This document shows, one piece after another, positions 61,166 through 64,000 of a DNA stretch of 64,000 bases. The notes beneath the pieces were generated by a model. It was not told the DNA's origin. It ran no database searches and saw only the letters and a program-made list of their open reading frames with translations. The position numbers and the translations under genes were made by a program. The stretch comes from Chelativorans sp. J32 (lineage in GTDB: Bacteria > Pseudomonadota > Alphaproteobacteria > Rhizobiales > Rhizobiaceae), in contig NZ_JAEQ01000009.1 of NCBI RefSeq assembly GCF_000518985.1, forward strand, positions 85,187 through 149,186, in the 5' to 3' direction. The first letter of the stretch is position 1, and each line of letters begins with the position of its first letter.

Positions 61166-62896
61166 ATGACTTTCGACCAGGCAGCGATCCTCATTCTTCT
61201 CGTCGGTATGCTCGCTGCCTTCGCGATCGACCGGATAAGGATGGAGATCGTGGCGCTGGGAGGCCTCGCGATCGGCGTCTTCCTGGGGCTGGTTCCGGCG
61301 GAAGGCGCCTTCCACGGCTTTGCCAGCCCGGCCTTCCTCACCGTGGTTGAGGTACTCCTCATCGCGCAGGTATTGGGACACTCCGGCTTGTTGGACAGGC
61401 TTGCAGCGCGCATCCCTGCAACCGGGATGGGTGAAACCGGCCTAGTCGCGATCCTGTGCCTGATCACGGCCTTCATCTCCGTCTTCATGAACAATATCGG
61501 TGCACTCGCGCTCATGCTCCCTGTGATCTACAGCGTCTGCAGGGTTTCCGGCTTCGATCAGCGCCGCATGCTCATGCCCGTCAGCTTCGCAGCGCTTTTG
61601 GGCGGCCTCTGCTCCATCATCGGTACGCCGGCCAACCTGATCGTCAGCCAGCAGCTGGCAAGCCGCACCGGACATGGCTTCGCCTTTTTCGACTTTGCCT
61701 ATGTGGGCGTTCCCGCCGCCTTAGCCGGTCTGGCGGTTTTGGTTCTCTGGACGCGTCGGGTTTTCACGCCCGAGGACCGGCGGCGCGTTCCGTTGCCCGG
61801 TCATTCCTTCCGTAGGATCGTGACCGAGGTTCTGGTTCCCAAGGGTTCGGAGCTGGACGGCGCCGCGGTGGACCGTTTTCCGGCCACCATCCACGCGATG
61901 CATCGCGACGGCCGGCATATCCTGTTTCAGCGCCCTGGCACGAGCATTGCCGCAGGTGATGTCCTCCTCATCGAGAGCGACCTTTCCAAGCTGGAAACCT
62001 GGCTTTCCGAACGGAAGCTCGTACTCCCGCACGGCTCGCCAGCAATCGGAGGCGGCTTGGTGGAGGCGGTCGTGATGCCGGAGAGCACTATCGTCGGTTC
62101 CCGTGTCCAGACGCTTGAAACCTTTTTCTCCCGCGGCATTCAGATCGTCGCCGTCGCGGCGCAGACGCCCCGCATCGAAGGCTCGCTCGCGGACCTGCAG
62201 CTCAGCATCGGCGATGTCCTCTTCCTGAAAGGTGAGGAAGAGGCTTTGAGGGAAGCTTTCGACGAAGCGGACATGCTTCCCCTCTGGCCAAGGCTTGCCA
62301 AACCGTCAGTCGAAAAACCATGGCTCCCCGTCATCGCCTTCGTTGCCGGCATTGCGCTTACCGCCTTTGGCTATGCCAGCCCGGAACTGGCCTTCGGCCT
62401 GGTCGTGCTGTTCCTCGCGGCTGTGGGAGCGCTCAATCTGCGCCGGGCGCTGGCCGATCTCGATTGGCCCATCCTCATTATGTTGGCGGCGATGATCCCG
62501 CTCGGCGCGGCCGTGGAATCCACCGGCGCAGCAGCAATCATGGCCGGCAATCTGATCTCCATTCTCCCCGCTGATAACCCGTTGCTGCTCGTCGGCGCTA
62601 TCCTGGCGCTTGCGGTGGCGGTGACGCCCTTCGTCAACAATGCTTCCACGGCGATCGTGCTGGGGCCGGTTGCGATCGGCCTCGCCGACGCGGCCGGCCT
62701 TCCTCCCGAACCGTTCCTGATCGCGGTGGCGCTCGGCGCATCCATCGACTTCCTGACGCCGATCGGCCATCACAACAACACGGTCGTGATGGGTCTTGCC
62801 GGCTACCGCTTCACCGATTTCTTCAAGGCGGGATGGCCGGTCACTCTCGTCGTGTTTCTCATCGCGCTCTGCGCGCTCTGGCTCTTCTGGATCTAG
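61166..62896 (+). CDS. SLC13-family permease with RCK_C domains, probable sulfate transporter
   Basis: The 576-residue product has two hydrophobic halves (about residues 1-190 and 385-576) with the SLC13/DASS signatures SVFMNNIGALALMLPVIY and TPFVNNASTAIVLGPVAIG, joined by a soluble region of about 190 residues containing two TrkA-C (RCK_C) domains (VLVPKGSELDGAAVDRF... and VVMPESTIVGSRVQTLE...). Homologues with this layout, such as algal and cyanobacterial SAC1-like proteins, transport sulfate. The adjacent cys operon supports that substrate; other anions are possible. Confidence 0.85.
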   Translation: MTFDQAAILILLVGMLAAFAIDRIRMEIVALGGLAIGVFLGLVPAEGAFHGFASPAFLTVVEVLLIAQVLGHSGLLDRLAARIPATGMGETGLVAILCLITAFISVFMNNIGALALMLPVIYSVCRVSGFDQRRMLMPVSFAALLGGLCSIIGTPANLIVSQQLASRTGHGFAFFDFAYVGVPAALAGLAVLVLWTRRVFTPEDRRRVPLPGHSFRRIVTEVLVPKGSELDGAAVDRFPATIHAMHRDGRHILFQRPGTSIAAGDVLLIESDLSKLETWLSERKLVLPHGSPAIGGGLVEAVVMPESTIVGSRVQTLETFFSRGIQIVAVAAQTPRIEGSLADLQLSIGDVLFLKGEEEALREAFDEADMLPLWPRLAKPSVEKPWLPVIAFVAGIALTAFGYASPELAFGLVVLFLAAVGALNLRRALADLDWPILIMLAAMIPLGAAVESTGAAAIMAGNLISILPADNPLLLVGAILALAVAVTPFVNNASTAIVLGPVAIGLADAAGLPPEPFLIAVALGASIDFLTPIGHHNNTVVMGLAGYRFTDFFKAGWPVTLVVFLIALCALWLFWI

Positions 62897-62966
62897 ACCG
62901 GGAGGCCTCCTGCTGGAACGTAGTCGGCTGACGCTCGTTACAGCGAACGGCTCGAGGAGCACCCGC

Positions 62967-63806
62967 ATGTCCGATCCAATGGAAAAGCTTGCCGAAGCGA
63001 TCAAGCGCAGAAGCGCCATCCTCTTTGTCGGGGCAGGCGTGTCCATGAGCGTCGGCCTGCCATCGTGGGACAGGCTCATCCGGCACATGGAGCAGGAGCT
63101 CGGCATCGATCCCGAAACCACGAAATCATCCCACTCCAGCTATCAAACTCTTGCCGAATACTACCGGCTGAAGCAGGGCAGCCTCGGTCCGCTGCGCAGC
63201 TGGATGGACCGGAACTGGAGCGTCTCGCGCGAGAAGGTCAAAGAATCCCTCCTCCACCGGCTCATCGTCGAGCTCGACTTCCCCATTATTTACACCACGA
63301 ATTACGACCGGAACCTCGAAGTAGCCTTCGAGCTCTACGGGCGCGACTTCGTGAAAGTGGCCAACGCCCGCGACATCAGCCGCATTGCTGAAAACGCGAC
63401 GCAGATCATCAAATATCACGGGGATTTCGATGAGGACGCCTCGCTCGTTCTCACGGAGACGGATTATTTCAACCGCCTCTCCTTCGATTCCCCGCTCGAT
63501 GTAAAATTCCGTGCCGATGCGCTAGGCCGCACAATCCTCTTCATCGGCTACAGCCTCTCCGACATGAACATCAGGCTCCTCCTCCACCGCCTATGGCAGA
63601 CCTGGCGGGATTCCGGCTACGAAAAGGACCGCCCACCCTCCTTTGTCTTCATGCCGAACCGCAATCCCGTAGAGGAGGCAGTTCTGGCGCGGTGGGGCAT
63701 CACTGTTCTGAGTGAGGGAAGCGGCGACCCGCAGGAGGCCCTCGGGACCTTTCTCAAGCATCTCCTCGATATGACGCAGGATCGAGAGGGCGGATCGGAA
63801 GGCTGA
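62967..63806 (+). CDS. Solitary SIR2-like protein
   Basis: The ATG at 62967 follows CGAGGAGC. The 279-residue product has the SIR2-like Rossmann core: GAGVS (residues 22-26), TTNYD (110-114), IIKYHGDF with His151, and a C-terminal FIGYSLSDMNIRLLL. Proteins of this SIR2_2-type family are NADases in several phage-defence systems (ThsA, DSR, SIR2-HerA). No HerA, TIR, Argonaute or other partner is adjacent; the gene may be a stand-alone NAD-consuming enzyme or orphaned defence effector. It could share a transcript with the SLC13 gene, 70 bp upstream. Confidence 0.85.
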   Translation: MSDPMEKLAEAIKRRSAILFVGAGVSMSVGLPSWDRLIRHMEQELGIDPETTKSSHSSYQTLAEYYRLKQGSLGPLRSWMDRNWSVSREKVKESLLHRLIVELDFPIIYTTNYDRNLEVAFELYGRDFVKVANARDISRIAENATQIIKYHGDFDEDASLVLTETDYFNRLSFDSPLDVKFRADALGRTILFIGYSLSDMNIRLLLHRLWQTWRDSGYEKDRPPSFVFMPNRNPVEEAVLARWGITVLSEGSGDPQEALGTFLKHLLDMTQDREGGSEG

Positions 63807-63849
63807 GTCTTCCTGCCCTGCAGGCGAAATGCACCTCCCTTCGAGTGCT

Positions 63850-63870
63850 TGCGCCAAGCGCCCTGGCGCA
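63850..63870. terminator. Hairpin between convergent SIR2-like and GntR genes
   Basis: TGCGCCA-N7-TGGCGCA forms a 7-bp stem in the 82-bp gap between the convergent genes. No T-run is evident on either side. Confidence 0.4.
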
Positions 63871-63888
63871 GCCTGCTCGAAGTTCGGA

Positions 63889-64000
63889 TCAAACGCGGTT
63901 TTGGAGATGCTCGTAGACCGATGCGAGATGTTGGCGCATCGCCTGTTCTGCGGCAAAGGGATCGCGGTCGGCAATCGCTTCGAACACTTTCTGATGCTGG
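63889..64000 (-). CDS. GntR-family regulator, C-terminal part only
   Basis: Thirty-six codons run in from the right edge to a TGA at 63889-63891: HQKVFEAIADRD, then AAEQAMRQHLASVYEHL. This is the end of the FCD ligand-binding domain, where the His and the AMRxHL helix are characteristic. The DNA-binding part lies outside the window. Confidence 0.75.
   Translation of the reverse strand, partial: QHQKVFEAIADRDPFAAEQAMRQHLASVYEHLQNRV

Noticed and set aside
1..64000. CRISPR array, tRNA or rRNA genes, insertion sequences, prophage or plasmid origin
   Set aside because: I found no tandem direct repeats with spacers, no cloverleaf or rRNA-like stretch, no transposase or integrase motif, and no partition genes by reading both strands.

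Overview
The window looks like chromosome of an alphaproteobacterium of the order Hyphomicrobiales (Rhizobiales), probably Phyllobacteriaceae-like. The support is a high-GC gene set packed into overlapping operons, many periplasmic-binding-protein transporters of the Liv, TRAP and polar amino acid types, a DUF992 secreted protein, and a structured intergenic repeat of a kind I associate with rhizobia. I saw no tRNA, rRNA, CRISPR array, insertion sequence or prophage. The genus assignment is inference.

Layout. 1-13.6 kb is a mixed region: the 3' part of a PQQ alcohol dehydrogenase with a lanthanide-type Asp, an unknown secreted protein, an exported pentapeptide-repeat protein, a degenerate nuclease-fold protein, a kelch protein, a cytochrome c, phenylalanine hydroxylase with a divergent Lrp-type regulator, a serine hydrolase, a membrane protein and a MarR-MFS-HlyD efflux operon. 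13.9-35.3 kb is an aromatic amino acid catabolic island. A plus-strand operon encodes 2-aminobenzoate-CoA ligase, tryptophan 2,3-dioxygenase and a complete Liv-type ABC importer. It converges on a minus-strand operon encoding the bifunctional 2-aminobenzoyl-CoA monooxygenase/reductase, an SDR, a MarR regulator, an enoyl-CoA hydratase homologue, an acyl-CoA dehydrogenase, a RidA homologue, a hydratase/3-hydroxyacyl-CoA dehydrogenase fusion and kynureninase. Upstream lie both subunits of indolepyruvate ferredoxin oxidoreductase, another MarR and a cyclase-family hydrolase. Together these can take tryptophan through kynurenine to anthranilate and dearomatise it as a CoA thioester, with a parallel aryl-pyruvate route.

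35.8-51.3 kb is a second nutrient-scavenging region: an ABC system without its ATPase, a TRAP transporter joined to a kynureninase-like PLP enzyme and an SRPBCC protein, a GntR regulator, a class I aminotransferase, an arylformamidase-like hydrolase, and a Liv operon that carries a DAO-type flavoenzyme, with a divergent RidA homologue. Its substrate is unknown; the enzyme set echoes the kynurenine pathway. 51.4-54.7 kb holds the DUF992 protein, two gene remnants (LysR and aldehyde dehydrogenase tails) and glutaryl-CoA dehydrogenase with its divergent LysR regulator.

54.8-62.9 kb is a sulfur region: an Rrf2 regulator with four cysteines, a flavoprotein, a complete sulfate ABC importer and an SLC13-type permease. 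A 21-bp inverted repeat ACTCTA-N9-TAGAGT lies before both the flavoprotein and the sulfate operon. The window ends with a solitary SIR2-like protein and the tail of a GntR regulator. Other shared or palindromic promoter elements were found by eye: a 13-mer common to the two anthranilate operons, and palindromes before the cyclase, Liv and glutaryl-CoA dehydrogenase genes.
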